Shown here in pieces: positions 24,697 to 35,762 of a stretch of DNA of 64,000 nt (position 1 is the stretch's first letter; every line of letters starts with the position of its first letter). The notes beneath the pieces were generated by a model. The model ran no database searches. It had not been told where the DNA came from and worked only from the letters and a program-made list of their open reading frames with translations. The stretch comes from an uncultured Bacteroidales bacterium (lineage in GTDB: Bacteria; Bacteroidota; Bacteroidia; Bacteroidales; Bacteroidaceae), in the NCBI GenBank assembly GCA_949297215.1, contig CASFRV010000001.1, forward strand, positions 1 through 64,000, in the 5' to 3' direction. The translations under genes were made by a program, and so were the position numbers.

Positions 24697-25030
24697 CACG
24701 TAGCGTTCGGGGAAGTTTTTTCAGCACCTCGTCCAGCGAGTGGTCTACGAGGTGCAGGATGAGCGCGTCGTCCACGTCGCGCTCGAAGAACACCTGGTTC
24801 CAATATTTCTTGTTGAAATGCCAGGCCGGCTCCACGCCTTCGTAGCGTTCGCGGAGCGCGGCGGCATACTCGGCGTCGCATTTCAGAATGACGCGGTCGG
24901 GCTTGTCGAGTAGGAGCACGGCAAACATCTTGCCCTGCACGCGAAACACGAGCGTCGTGTCGTCGAAGGGGAAGGCTTCGTCGGCTCCTTTCTTGGCGAG
25001 GCAGTAGTCTCTGATTTTTTCTATGTCCAT
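24674..25030 (-). CDS. MmcQ/YjbR-family protein
   Basis: 118 residues. The MmcQ/YjbR fold is seen from MDIEKIRDYCLAKKGADEAFPFDD, DTTLVFRVQGKMFAVL and WHFNKKYWNQVFF. Members are small double-wing (CyaY-like) proteins, often suspected to bind DNA, with no established enzymatic role. It sits between yraN (6 bases upstream) and birA (overlap), so it is clearly co-transcribed, but the context gives no specific function. Confidence 0.9.
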   Translation of the reverse strand: MDIEKIRDYCLAKKGADEAFPFDDTTLVFRVQGKMFAVLLLDKPDRVILKCDAEYAAALRERYEGVEPAWHFNKKYWNQVFFERDVDDALILHLVDHSLDEVLKKLPRTLRDAYDRLA

Positions 25031-25036
25031 TTTCTT

Positions 25037-25432
25037 TCAGTGAGGGCCGGGGTGTGAGCGGCTGCGCCCGTCCCGGGCGGTAAAGGCGTTTTCCATGTGG
25101 CGGATGGCGAAGGGCGGCGCCGTGCCCACCACCTCGATTACGTCGAAGCGGAAGGGGGCGAGGTCGAGCCTGTGGTGTGCCAGATAGGCCGCCCCGGCGT
25201 CGAGCAGGTGCTGGCGCTTGGTGCGCGTCACGCTCTCGCGGGGCGCCACGAGCCCCTCGTGGCTGCGGGTTTTCACCTCGACGAAAACGATTTCGCCCAG
25301 CCATTCGGCCACGATGTCGAGTTCCAAGTGTCCGCAGCGCCAGTTGCGGTGGCGCAGGCGATAGCCTTTGTGTACCAGATAGCGGCAGGCAGCCTCTTCG
25401 CCCGCCTGTCCGAGCAGATTGTGTTGGGCCAT
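25037..25432 (-). CDS. yraN: YraN family (UPF0102) nuclease-fold protein
   Basis: 131 residues from MAQHNLLGQAGEEAACRYL. The restriction-endonuclease-like core is visible: GEEAACRYLVHKGYRL, then ELDIVAEWLGEIVFVEVKTRS, which supplies the D and E-x-K catalytic pattern. Biochemical function in the family is not settled. A longer upstream frame exists but reads into divergent tadA. It is first gene of the yraN, mmcQ, birA, MATE, pyrH series, with a 60-base divergent intergenic region to tadA. Confidence 0.9.
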   Translation of the reverse strand: MAQHNLLGQAGEEAACRYLVHKGYRLRHRNWRCGHLELDIVAEWLGEIVFVEVKTRSHEGLVAPRESVTRTKRQHLLDAGAAYLAHHRLDLAPFRFDVIEVVGTAPPFAIRHMENAFTARDGRSRSHPGPH

Positions 25433-25492
25433 GATGATGGCAGGTCGGAAGTTTCTTCTTAAATTTGTCCGTATTTCATAACAGAGAGCCCC

Positions 25493-25924
25493 ATGACAGA
25501 TGCCGACTACATGAAAAAAGCCTTGGAACAGGCGCAGATAGCTTTCGAGCGCGACGAGGTGCCCGTGGGCGCCGTGGTGGTGTGTCGCGACCGCATCATT
25601 GCGCGTGCCCACAACCTGACGGAGACGCTGACTGACGTGACGGCCCATGCCGAAATGCAGGCCGTGACGGCCGCCGCCGGGGCCCTTGGCGGCAAATACC
25701 TAGACGTTTGCACGCTCTACGTCACGGTGGAGCCTTGCGTCATGTGCGCGGGCGCTTTGGGCTGGGCGCAGCTCGGCCGGCTGGTCTATGGCGCGCCCGA
25801 CCCCAAGCGCGGTTACAGCCGCCTGGCCCCCGGGGCGCTCCATCCGCGCACCGAAGTGGTGGCGGGCGTGCTCGAAGAAGAGTGTGGCGCCCTGATGCGC
25901 CGTTTCTTCAAGCAGAAGCGCTGA
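25493..25924 (+). CDS. tadA: tRNA-specific adenosine deaminase-like protein
   Basis: 143 residues. It belongs to the cytidine/deoxycytidylate deaminase fold: HAE at TAHAEMQAV with the catalytic Glu, and the zinc cysteines in VEPCVMCAGALGWAQ. TadA converts adenosine 34 to inosine in tRNA-Arg(ACG). The family normally shows PCPMCAGA; here it is PCVMC. A guanine-deaminase-like paralogue is possible, but length and the GxPD-PK-GY-S pattern fit TadA. It is a single gene, divergent from yraN and convergent with tex. Confidence 0.9.
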   Translation: MTDADYMKKALEQAQIAFERDEVPVGAVVVCRDRIIARAHNLTETLTDVTAHAEMQAVTAAAGALGGKYLDVCTLYVTVEPCVMCAGALGWAQLGRLVYGAPDPKRGYSRLAPGALHPRTEVVAGVLEEECGALMRRFFKQKR

Positions 25925-25954
25925 CGGGCAGGCCCTGCCGCAGCTTTCTTTCTC

Positions 25955-28087
<2,133 letters not shown>

Positions 28088-28119
28088 GGCGTTTTTCGTG
28101 TGTTCGTTTCCAATCGTTC

Positions 28120-28167
28120 CAAGCAGGCGTCCCGCAGCACAGGCAAGCAGGCGTCCCGTAGCGGACG
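28120..28167. repeat. 24-bp direct repeat, two copies, in the tex leader
   Basis: CAAGCAGGCGTCCCGCAGC (28120-28138) recurs at 28144 with one change among the first 19 bases; the period is 24 bases. An AT-rich tract with repeated TGTCAATT words (28187-28217) follows. Confidence 0.6.
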
Positions 28168-28230
28168 AAGAAAGCAAAGGGGCGTTGTCAATTCTCAATT
28201 GCTCATTGTCAATTGTTCTCGTCCGCATGA

Positions 28231-28260
28231 CAAAGTTACTCATTTCCTTTTTCCCCGCAA
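28231..28260 (-). promoter_or_regulatory. Promoter of tex
   Basis: Minus strand TTG (28260-28258), 19 bases, TAACTTTG (28238-28231). Confidence 0.6.
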
Positions 28261-28312
28261 TTTTTCCGGCGGGAAAGCTGCCGGGGGGCGAGGCGCCGGC
28301 AGCCAGATGCGT

Positions 28313-28360
28313 AAAAAGGCGAAAGCATCCGAAACTGTCGTTCCGAATGCTTTCGCCTTT
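28313..28360 (-). terminator. Terminator of tRNA-Met
   Basis: AAAGGCGAAAGCAT (28315-28328) pairs with ATGCTTTCGCCTTT (28347-28360), followed by T on the minus strand, just after the tRNA 3' end. Confidence 0.85.
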
Positions 28361-28364
28361 GACG

Positions 28365-28438
28365 TAGCGCGACCCAGGATTGAACTGGGGACCTCATGAT
28401 TATGAATCATGCGCTCTAACCAGCTGAGCTATCGCGCC
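28365..28438 (-). tRNA. tRNA-Met (CAT anticodon)
   Basis: 74 bases folding into a cloverleaf on the minus strand: acceptor GGCGCGA with TCGCGCT and discriminator A, D-arm GCTC-GAGC, anticodon stem CATGA/TCATG with loop TTCATAA (anticodon CAT), T-arm CCCAG TTCAATC CTGGG. The G-U first pair and 3' A fit an elongator methionine tRNA; an Ile tRNA with lysidine-modified CAT cannot be excluded by eye. CCA is not encoded. Confidence 0.92.
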
Positions 28439-28850
28439 ATGCGTGGAGCTTTGCCCCGATTGCGAGTGCAAAAGTAGGGCATTATTTTCAAACGGCCAAG
28501 AGAAACGCCGATTTTTTCTTCATTTTTCTGTCACGGCTTCGCGATGCGGCCTCCCGTCAAGGGTGGCGGCCCGTGCGCCTTGCACCGTCGCGGGCGTAAA
28601 CTGCGACCGACGGGTGGAGGCGGCGGAGAGAGCTGTGCAGCCGCGAAACGGGGCCGTGCAGCGTGTCCGCTTCTGTTTTTTAACACGGAGAATTCAATAT
28701 TTTCGAGCGACTGCGCCGTCGGACGCAAATAAGCGAAAAATAGAAACGCTTGATAATGAGCCTGTAATGAGAGATGGTGCTGCGCGAAGAGGTCTGAAAT
28801 GACGAATTTCGCCACTATATGTCACAAATTGGTGGGAATTTTCCATCAAA

Positions 28851-28945
28851 AACATCCCATGGATCGACAGAAGCATCCCATGGATCGCGATTTCCATGGG
28901 ATGGATCGAGCGAAACATCCCATGGATGGGTCGAAACACCCCTTG
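28851..28945 (-). repeat. CCATGG-centred array, locus B
   Basis: CCATGG at 28857, 28878, 28894 and 28920. The first, second and fourth lie on a 21-base grid (the missing grid point at 28899 reads GGATGG), and the third is shifted by 5 bases and points the other way. The unit reads CATCCCATGGATCGACAGAAG on the plus strand, the reverse complement of the locus A orientation. Confidence 0.85.
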
Positions 28946-29094
28946 TCGGGGCCTTTCCAACGCCTAGAAGGCGGACAGCCACGCCGTCCGCTTTAACGGT
29001 TTGTCAAATAGCGCACAGCGCTTTGGACGGGGTGGAAATGGTGTAGGGCGCGGTGGAAGAGGCAGTCGCCTTTTATGTGCTACTCTCTCTGTTT

Positions 29095-29181
29095 TGGCTT
29101 CGCCCAAGCCCGGCTGCGCCTCGGAAATGGAATGAAAAGCGAGCTTTTCCTTCTCATTTCTCTCGCCTTGCACTATCTTTG
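29095..29181 (+). repeat. Promoter-bearing hairpin repeat, copy at the LptF/G-type gene
   Basis: Single unit with GGCTTCGCCCAAG at the left, an imperfect hairpin (29124-29140 against 29141-29160, core AGCGAGCT), CTCTCGCCTT and the -7 box TATCTTTG (29174-29181). It matches the tandem units at 62699-62851 and 63495-63673. The box sits 26 bases before the start codon. Confidence 0.75.
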
Positions 29182-29206
29182 CACTTTGGAACTGACTGGC
29201 TCGAGC

Positions 29207-31126
29207 ATGTTAGGGATAAAAAAGCTGGATATCTTCATATTGAAAAATTTCCTCCTGATCTTCGTGGGGGCCTTTTTCATCTGTCTGTTCGTCTTCATGA
29301 TGCAGTTTACGTGGCGCTACGTGGACGAACTGATAGGCAAGGGGCTCTCGTTGGAGATTCTGGTGCAGTTTTTCTGGTACATGGGTATCACGCTGGTGCC
29401 CACGTCGCTCCCGCTGGCGGTGCTGCTGGCTTCGCTCATCGCTTTCGGCAACATGGGCGAGCGGCTCGAACTGCTGGCCATGAAGGCCGCCGGCGTGCCG
29501 CTGGTGCGCATCATGCAGCCCATCCTGTGCGTGGTGGTGCTGCTCACGGCCGTCTCGTTCCTCTTCCAGAACACGGCTTCGCCCAAAGCCCAGAAGAGTC
29601 TGCGCACGCTGCTCATCAGCATGAAGCAAACCTCGCCGGCGGTGGAAATCCCCGAGGGCGTTTTCTACGGAGGCGTGCCCAACGTCAATCTTTTTGTGGA
29701 GCGCAAAAATGCCGAAACGGGCATGCTCTACCAACTCATTATATATAAGACCGACCAAGGCTTCGACCGCGCGCAGATCGTCCTGGCCGACTCGGGACGC
29801 ATGGAGGTGACGGCCGACAAACTGCACCTCAAGCTCGACCTGTGGAACGGCGAGCAGTTTGAGAACCTGCAATCGCAGGGCTTCTCGGGACTGAGCGGTA
29901 CGAGCGTGCCCTACGACCGCGAGACGTTCGGCTACAAGCAGCTGCTCATCGACTTCGACAGCAATTTCAACATGATGGACGAGGACATGCTCCGCAACCT
30001 GGCCACGGCCAAAAACATGCGCGAGATTGTGCACGACGTCGACTCGATGGAGCAGCGCCTCGACAGCGTGGGGCGGGGCTATTATGCCGACGCGCGCCGC
30101 ACGGTGTACCGCATGCCGCCCCTGGCCAAGCCCGATTCGGCGAAGATGGTGGCCGCCGTGGCCCGGCCCGCGCTCTCGTTCGACAGCCTGACGGCCGCGC
30201 TCTCGCCCGACCGGCGCCTGTCGGCCTTGCAGATGGCCGCCGCCGGGGCACGCTCGATGCGCAGCGAGCTGGAATGGAAGGGCCTCGTGATGCGCGACGG
30301 CGACAACACCATACGGCGCCACGAAGTGGAGTGGCACCAGAAGATAACGCTCTCGCTCTCGTGCCTCTTCTTCTTCTTTGTGGGTGCCCCGCTCGGCGCC
30401 ATCATACGCAAAGGGGGCCTGGGCATGCCCACGGTCATCTCGGTGCTGATATTCATCTTCTACTACATCATCAATACGTCGGGCATGAAGATGGCCCGCG
30501 ACGGCTCGTGGGAAATGTGGTACGGCATGTGGATTAGTTCGTTCGTGCTCGTGCCTTTCGGCGTGTTCCTCACGTACAAGTCGAACAAAGACAGCGTTGT
30601 CTTCAACATCGAGGCCTACACACTGGTGGTGCGCCGCTTCCTGGGCCTGCGCTCGCGCCGACACATCACGCGCAAGGACGTCATCATCGACGATCCCGAC
30701 TACGACCGCGTGGCTACGGAGCTGACGAACCTGCGCAACGACTGCGAGACCTACAACGCCAAGGCACGCCTGCGCCTGGCGCCGGGCTATTTCCGCCTCT
30801 TTTTCCGCTACGCCCCCGACCACGACATCGAGGAGCTGAACGAACGCCTCGAAGCGCTCGTCGAGGAGCTCTCGAACAGCCGCAACCTGCGCGTGTTGCA
30901 GGAGCTGAACAACCTGCCCGTCATCTACGTGCACGCCCACACGACGCCCTTGCCGGGCCGCCGCCTCAACATGGCCGCGGGCATCGTCTTCCCGCTGGGC
31001 CTCCTGCTGTGGTTCCGCATCTGGCGCTTCCGCCTGCGCCTCTACGGCGACCTGCGGCAGATCGTGAAGAGCTGCGACGCGCTCCTGACGTTTATCCAAC
31101 CATTGCAAAACAAAAATCAAGCATAA
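29207..31126 (+). CDS. LptF/LptG (YjgP/YjgQ) family permease, long form
   Basis: 639 residues from [19 protein letters not shown]. This family forms the inner-membrane pair that extracts lipopolysaccharide for transport to the outer membrane. The N-terminal helices ([29 protein letters not shown]), the signature [30 protein letters not shown], and the C-terminal helices with [28 protein letters not shown] are clear. It is much longer than the roughly 360-residue enterobacterial proteins, with an inserted periplasmic region and a C-terminal extension of about 150 residues holding another hydrophobic segment. It heads an operon with ribBA (4 bases apart). Confidence 0.93.
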   Translation: MLGIKKLDIFILKNFLLIFVGAFFICLFVFMMQFTWRYVDELIGKGLSLEILVQFFWYMGITLVPTSLPLAVLLASLIAFGNMGERLELLAMKAAGVPLVRIMQPILCVVVLLTAVSFLFQNTASPKAQKSLRTLLISMKQTSPAVEIPEGVFYGGVPNVNLFVERKNAETGMLYQLIIYKTDQGFDRAQIVLADSGRMEVTADKLHLKLDLWNGEQFENLQSQGFSGLSGTSVPYDRETFGYKQLLIDFDSNFNMMDEDMLRNLATAKNMREIVHDVDSMEQRLDSVGRGYYADARRTVYRMPPLAKPDSAKMVAAVARPALSFDSLTAALSPDRRLSALQMAAAGARSMRSELEWKGLVMRDGDNTIRRHEVEWHQKITLSLSCLFFFFVGAPLGAIIRKGGLGMPTVISVLIFIFYYIINTSGMKMARDGSWEMWYGMWISSFVLVPFGVFLTYKSNKDSVVFNIEAYTLVVRRFLGLRSRRHITRKDVIIDDPDYDRVATELTNLRNDCETYNAKARLRLAPGYFRLFFRYAPDHDIEELNERLEALVEELSNSRNLRVLQELNNLPVIYVHAHTTPLPGRRLNMAAGIVFPLGLLLWFRIWRFRLRLYGDLRQIVKSCDALLTFIQPLQNKNQA

Positions 31127-31130
31127 CTCC

Positions 31131-32345
31131 ATGGAACCATTCACGCTGGCTACCGTTGAAGAGGCGGTGGCCGACTTCAAACAAGGGAAATTTGTCATCG
31201 TGGTCGACGACGAAGACCGCGAGAACGAGGGCGACCTCATCATGGCTGCCGAGCACGTGACGCCCGAGGCTGTCAACTACATGCTCCGCAACGGCCGCGG
31301 CGTGCTGTGTGCGCCCGTCACGATGGAGCGCTGCCGCGAACTGGCCCTCGACCACCAGGTGCAGGACAACACGAGCATGCTGGGCACGCCCTTCACCGTG
31401 ACGGTCGACAAGCTCGAAGGCTGCACCACGGGCGTGAGCTGCCACGACCGCGCGGCCACCATCCGCGCGCTGGCCGACCCCGCAAGCCGCCCCGAAACGT
31501 TCGGACGGCCGGGCCACATCAACCCCCTCTACGCCCAGGACCGCGGCGTCCTGGCCCGCGCCGGCCACACCGAAGCCGCCGTCGACCTGGCCCGTCTGGC
31601 CGGGCTCTACCCGGCAGCCTGCCTCATCGAGATACTCAACGAGGACGGCACGATGGCCCGCATGCCCCAGTTGCAGGAGTTCGCCCGCCGCGAGGGCCTG
31701 CACATCCTGACCATCAAGAACCTCATTGCCTATCGCCTGCGCTCCGAGAGCCTCGTCGAAATGGGCGAAGAGGTGGACATGCCGACCGAGTATGGCCATT
31801 TTCACCTGATACCCTTCCGCCAGAAAAGCGACGGCAAGGAGCACGTGGCCCTCATCAAAGGCAGCTGGACCGAGGACGAACCCGTGCTCGTGCGCGTGCA
31901 TTCGTCGTGCGTCACGGGCGACATCTTCGGCAGCGAGCGCTGCGACTGCGGCGAACAGCTCCACCGCGCCATGCGACAGATCGAGGCCGAAGGCAAGGGC
32001 GTGCTGCTCTACCTGAACCAGGAAGGACGCGGCATCGGCCTCATGGCCAAGATTGCTGCCTACAAGCTTCAGGAGCAGGGATACGACACGGTGGACGCCA
32101 ACATCCATCTGGGCTACGACCCCGACGAGCGCGATTACGGCGTGGGCGCACAGATACTGAAACTGCTGGGCGTCAGAAAAATGCGCTTGCTCACCAACAA
32201 CCCCGTCAAGCGCGTCGGCCTGGAAGCCTACGGGCTGGAAATCACCGAGAACGTGCCCATCGAAATCACACCCAACCCTTACAACGAGCGCTACCTGCAC
32301 ACGAAGCAGGAGCGCATGGGACATACTTTGCACTTTAACAAATAA
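31131..32345 (+). CDS. ribBA: Bifunctional DHBP synthase / GTP cyclohydrolase II
   Basis: 404 residues. It makes the two precursors of riboflavin. The N-terminal half (about 1-200) has the 3,4-dihydroxy-2-butanone-4-phosphate synthase motif [18 protein letters not shown] and [14 protein letters not shown]. The C-terminal half is GTP cyclohydrolase II, with zinc cysteines in [17 protein letters not shown] and [15 protein letters not shown]. Both catalytic sets are intact. It follows the LPS permease gene by 4 bases, presumably by transcriptional coupling only. Confidence 0.97.
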   Translation: MEPFTLATVEEAVADFKQGKFVIVVDDEDRENEGDLIMAAEHVTPEAVNYMLRNGRGVLCAPVTMERCRELALDHQVQDNTSMLGTPFTVTVDKLEGCTTGVSCHDRAATIRALADPASRPETFGRPGHINPLYAQDRGVLARAGHTEAAVDLARLAGLYPAACLIEILNEDGTMARMPQLQEFARREGLHILTIKNLIAYRLRSESLVEMGEEVDMPTEYGHFHLIPFRQKSDGKEHVALIKGSWTEDEPVLVRVHSSCVTGDIFGSERCDCGEQLHRAMRQIEAEGKGVLLYLNQEGRGIGLMAKIAAYKLQEQGYDTVDANIHLGYDPDERDYGVGAQILKLLGVRKMRLLTNNPVKRVGLEAYGLEITENVPIEITPNPYNERYLHTKQERMGHTLHFNK

Positions 32346-32360
32346 ACAAACAGAGAAATT

Positions 32361-33071
32361 ATGGAACAAGAAAGATTTGTAGACGCCTACGCCGCCCCCG
32401 CGCGGTCGTCGGCTTTTGCAGCTCTGATGAAAAACGTTTACCTGTGGATGACGTTGGGGCTGGCCATGACGGGCATGACGGCCTATTGGCTGTCGGGCAA
32501 CCTCGGTTTCATGCAGACCATTTTCCAAAGCTCGGGCCTGTTCTTCGGCCTGATCATTGCCGAGCTGGCCTTGGTGTGGATCCTGAGCGCCAACATCATG
32601 CGCATGTCGTTCCCGGTGGCCGGCGTGATGTTTGCGGCCTATGCCATCCTCAACGGCGTGACCCTGTCGTTCATCTTCCTGGCATACACGGCAACGTCGA
32701 TTGCCACGACGTTTTTCGTGACGGCCGGCACGTTTGGCGCCATGACCATCGTGGGCTACACCGTGAAGAAAGACCTCTCGGCCGTGGGCCGCTTCCTTTT
32801 CATGGCCCTCATCGGCCTCATCATCGCAACGATTGTCAACATCTTTGTGGCCAGTTCGGTGCTGAGCTGGGCACTGACGTACGTCGGCGTGCTCATCTTC
32901 GTGGGACTGACGGCCTACGACACGCAGAAGATCAAGCAGATGCTCATGATGTATGGCGGCGACGTGCACGAAGGCACGATGAAGCTGGCCCTGATGGGCA
33001 GCCTGACGCTCTATCTCGACTTTATCAACCTCTTCCTCTACCTGTTGCGCATTTTCGGCGACAGACGATAA
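32361..33071 (+). CDS. Bax inhibitor-1 / YccA family membrane protein
   Basis: 236 residues with seven transmembrane segments beginning around residue 27. The BI-1 family pattern is seen in the conserved regions MFAAYAILNGVTLSF and VGLTAYDTQKIKQM and in LYLDFINLFLYLLRIFG near the end, with the acidic residues used in pH-gated calcium leak by this family. The physiological role in bacteria is not settled. It lies 15 bases after ribBA in the same operon. Confidence 0.93.
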   Translation: MEQERFVDAYAAPARSSAFAALMKNVYLWMTLGLAMTGMTAYWLSGNLGFMQTIFQSSGLFFGLIIAELALVWILSANIMRMSFPVAGVMFAAYAILNGVTLSFIFLAYTATSIATTFFVTAGTFGAMTIVGYTVKKDLSAVGRFLFMALIGLIIATIVNIFVASSVLSWALTYVGVLIFVGLTAYDTQKIKQMLMMYGGDVHEGTMKLALMGSLTLYLDFINLFLYLLRIFGDRR

Positions 33072-33103
33072 GGGAAGCATGCGTCTAATCTTATAAAACC
33101 AGA

Positions 33104-34303
33104 ATGGAAATGAACCAGTTATCTGCACGCCTCAACCGTCTGGCCCCTTCGGCCACGCTGGCCATGTCACAGAAAAGCGGCGAGCTCAAGGCTCAGGGCA
33201 TAGACGTCATTAACCTTTCGGTGGGCGAGCCCGACTTTAACACCCCCGACCATATCAAAGAGGCAGCCAAGAAGGCCGTCGACGACAACTATTCGCGCTA
33301 TTCGCCCGTGCCCGGCTATCCCGCGCTGCGCCAGGCCATCGCCGACAAGCTTAAACGCGAGAACGGACTGGACTATGAGCTCTCGCAGATCGTCTGCTCC
33401 AACGGTGCGAAACAGAGCGTCTGCAACGCTGTGATGGCACTGGTGGGCGAGGGCGACGAAGTGATTATCCCCGCGCCCTATTGGGTGAGCTACCCGCAGA
33501 TGGTGCTGATGGCCGACGGAACGCCCGTCTACGTGGAGGCCGGCATCGAGCAGGACTTTAAAATAACGCCCGAACAGCTCGAAGCGGCCATCACGCCGCG
33601 CACGCGCCTGCTCATCCTGTGCTCGCCGAGCAACCCGACGGGCTCCGTTTACAGCGCCGAAGAGCTCGAAGGCCTGGCTGCCGTGCTGCGCAAGCATGAG
33701 AACGTCATCGTGCTGAGCGACGAAATCTACGAGCACATCAACTACGTGGGCCGTCACGCCTCGATAGCTTCCTGTCCGGGCATGAAGGAACGCACCGTGC
33801 TGGTGAACGGCGTTTCCAAGGCCTATGCCATGACGGGCTGGCGCATCGGCTTCATTGCCGCTCCCGAGTGGATTGCCAAGGCGTGCAACAAGCTCCAAGG
33901 GCAGTACACCAGCGGTCCCTGCTCCGTGAGCCAGATGGCTGCCACGACAGCTTTCGCCGGTCCGCAGGAGTGTGTGGAGGAGATGCGCCGCGCCTTCGAG
34001 CGCCGCAAGGAGCTCATCGTGAAGCTGGCCAAGGAGGTGCCGGGCTTCGAGGTGAACGATCCGCATGGAGCGTTCTATCTGTTCCCCAAGTGCAGCGCCT
34101 ATTTCGGCAAGCAGTGTGGCGACCGCGTCATCAACAACAGCATGGATTTTGCCATGTTCCTGCTCGAAGAGGCACACGTGGCCACCGTCGGCGGCGATGC
34201 CTTCGGTTCGCCCGAGTGCTTCCGCATGAGTTATGCCACGAGCGACGAGAACATCGTCGAGGCCCTGCGGCGCATCAAGGAAGCCGTAGCCCGCTTGCAA
34301 TAA
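33104..34303 (+). CDS. Aspartate/aromatic-type aminotransferase, class I
   Basis: 399 residues. A PLP-dependent fold-type I aminotransferase of the AspC/AAT-Igamma type: INLSVGEPDFNTPDHIKEA at the N-terminus, SPSNPTGSVY, the loop LSDEIYEHINY, and the PLP lysine in VSKAYAMTGWRIGF; the carboxylate Arg is in ECFRMSYATS. Most likely it makes aspartate from oxaloacetate, though substrate range cannot be read from sequence. It is the last gene of the four-gene operon and is followed by a hairpin at 34331-34376. Confidence 0.93.
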   Translation: MEMNQLSARLNRLAPSATLAMSQKSGELKAQGIDVINLSVGEPDFNTPDHIKEAAKKAVDDNYSRYSPVPGYPALRQAIADKLKRENGLDYELSQIVCSNGAKQSVCNAVMALVGEGDEVIIPAPYWVSYPQMVLMADGTPVYVEAGIEQDFKITPEQLEAAITPRTRLLILCSPSNPTGSVYSAEELEGLAAVLRKHENVIVLSDEIYEHINYVGRHASIASCPGMKERTVLVNGVSKAYAMTGWRIGFIAAPEWIAKACNKLQGQYTSGPCSVSQMAATTAFAGPQECVEEMRRAFERRKELIVKLAKEVPGFEVNDPHGAFYLFPKCSAYFGKQCGDRVINNSMDFAMFLLEEAHVATVGGDAFGSPECFRMSYATSDENIVEALRRIKEAVARLQ

Positions 34304-34330
34304 GCTTCGGGGTATTCATATATATAAATA

Positions 34331-34376
34331 AGGTGTCCCGCGGGAAGGTTGCGACAAATCCCCGCGGGCATCTTTT
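34331..34376 (+). terminator. Terminator of the aminotransferase operon
   Basis: AAGGTGTCCCGCGGG pairs with CCCGCGGGCATCTT (one bulge and one G-U pair), followed by TTTG. Confidence 0.65.
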
Positions 34377-34390
34377 GTTAATAGGAGAAC

Positions 34391-35008
34391 ATGGTAAAGG
34401 AAATAGACCCCCGCACCACCACGCGCGCCTATGCATTCGACATGTGGATGAAAGCCCCGATGCCCATGGTGACGCTCTTCAAGACGCTGGACGTCACCCG
34501 CCTGCTGCGGAGAAGCCGCAGGGGTGGATTGAAATTTAACATGCTGATGTGCTATTGCGTAGGCCGTGCGGCAAGCAGCGTCAGGGAGTTTTATACGTTG
34601 CCGGTCGGTGGAAAGCTCATGGAGTATGACCGCCTGGCGGTAAACACGATTGTGCTGAACCGTCAGGGCGAAGTCAGTTCCTGCGATGTGCCTTTCACTG
34701 ACAATTTGCAGCGCTTCAACGCCGACTATCTGCGCCTGACGGCACAGGTGGCCGCAAGCTGTGAAAACCACGACCTGACCGACAGCATGGTCATCGGCAC
34801 TTCTGCCCTGGCGCACTATGAGATAGACGGAGCGGTGGGCATGTATAGCGGAATATTCAACAATCCGTTCATGATATGGGGAAAATACAGGCAACGCCTT
34901 TGGAGGAAGTTGCTGGTCGTTTCCTTCCAGTTTCATCACGTCCAGATGGACGGGGCACACGCAGCCACCTTTTTGGACAGATTGCAAAAAGAAATTAACG
35001 GGATATAG
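34391..35008 (+). CDS. Chloramphenicol acetyltransferase-like acyltransferase
   Basis: 205 residues. CAT-fold: the catalytic His motif HHVQMDG stands near the C-terminus in FQFHHVQMDGAHAATFLDRL, and the N-terminal pattern (MPMVTLFKTLDVTRLL, LKFNMLMCYCVGRAA) matches the family. Clinical CAT enzymes read HHxVCDG with an aromatic-rich active site; this sequence differs there, so the natural substrate is probably not chloramphenicol. Members of this type are common chromosomal genes in Bacteroidales. It stands alone, starting 15 bases after the terminator of the previous operon. Confidence 0.85.
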   Translation: MVKEIDPRTTTRAYAFDMWMKAPMPMVTLFKTLDVTRLLRRSRRGGLKFNMLMCYCVGRAASSVREFYTLPVGGKLMEYDRLAVNTIVLNRQGEVSSCDVPFTDNLQRFNADYLRLTAQVAASCENHDLTDSMVIGTSALAHYEIDGAVGMYSGIFNNPFMIWGKYRQRLWRKLLVVSFQFHHVQMDGAHAATFLDRLQKEINGI

Positions 35009-35030
35009 GGGGAAATAGAGGAACAAATGC

Positions 35031-35038
35031 TACCTTTG
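35031..35038 (+). promoter_or_regulatory. -7 box for the lipoprotein gene
   Basis: TACCTTTG, 55 bases before the start codon; -33 element unclear. Confidence 0.45.
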
Positions 35039-35092
35039 CTCTCGTAAGGGCGTTGCTGGTGGCGCCCGTACGGATGTTTAAAGACGAAAACC

Positions 35093-35677
35093 ATGAGTAA
35101 AACAATTTATCAGACTGCTTTTTGGCTCATCGCACCCTTGTTGCTGCTATGCACATCGTGCGCCGAGAGAAGAAATGGCTATCAGGTGGTGGGAGTTTGG
35201 GAAGGCGAAGACTTCAAGGTGGAGTATCGCGATACGACGTTGATGCTTTCGCCACGCTTTATCTTTGTTCCCGACAGCGACGACCCCGAGCGGGGCGAAG
35301 TGGAGGTGCGAGGCACGTATGACATGTTCACTCCCGAGACGGATGTCTATTATGCCACACATGCCGAGGGGCCTTTCCTTATGAAAGGCACGTGGCGGGC
35401 TACGGAGAACGGGGTGAGGCTGTCCTTTACGGCCGACGACGTGGAAGCAAGCCTTGCAAAAATCGCTTTGGTGGAGGCACCGGCCGAGGCAACAGCTTTT
35501 TATAATGCAGTCAACAATGACAATAAGCAAACCAAGGTCGTTACGTCGAAAGAATTTGTGGCGCTTCTTTCTGAATTTCTGGACGACGAGGGCGAAGAGG
35601 CCGACATTCGGTTCAGGGAAGGAGATCGCATGACCGTTTCATGGAACATTACCGACTGGTCGTTGCGTAGAGACTGA
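35093..35677 (+). CDS. Lipoprotein of unknown function
   Basis: 194 residues. Signal peptide with lipobox LLLCTSC (lipidated Cys24). The mature part starts with GYQVVGVWEGEDFKVEYRD, a pattern like small Bacteroidales lipocalin-type lipoproteins that begin with a VGTW-like motif; this is inference. Many acidic residues, and a C-terminal RMTVSWNITDW. A TACCTTTG box at 35031-35038 and a terminator at 35701-35742 frame it as a single-gene transcript. It converges with the 7TM regulator. Confidence 0.65.
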   Translation: MSKTIYQTAFWLIAPLLLLCTSCAERRNGYQVVGVWEGEDFKVEYRDTTLMLSPRFIFVPDSDDPERGEVEVRGTYDMFTPETDVYYATHAEGPFLMKGTWRATENGVRLSFTADDVEASLAKIALVEAPAEATAFYNAVNNDNKQTKVVTSKEFVALLSEFLDDEGEEADIRFREGDRMTVSWNITDWSLRRD

Positions 35678-35700
35678 CAAGGACGAGCATATATGCAAAT

Positions 35701-35742
35701 AGCCCCGCGCGGATAGAACGAACCTTCTGCGCGGGGCTGTTT
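35701..35742 (+). terminator. Terminator of the lipoprotein gene
   Basis: AGCCCCGCGC (35701-35710) pairs with GCGCGGGGCT (35729-35738), followed by GTTTT. It can serve both convergent genes. Confidence 0.8.
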
Positions 35743-35762
35743 TGAATGGGTGGGCGAGGGAG

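Larger units (their letters stand above)
28439..29206. other. Long gene-free region between tRNA-Met and the LptF/G-type gene
   Basis: 768 bases, no credible gene. It contains the CCATGG array of locus B (28851-28945) and a promoter-bearing hairpin repeat (29095-29181). Confidence 0.6.

Noticed and set aside
34391-35008. Chloramphenicol resistance gene
   Set aside because: The CAT fold and HHxxxDG motif are present, but the active-site surroundings differ from clinical CAT enzymes and there is no mobile context; treated as a chromosomal acyltransferase of unknown substrate.
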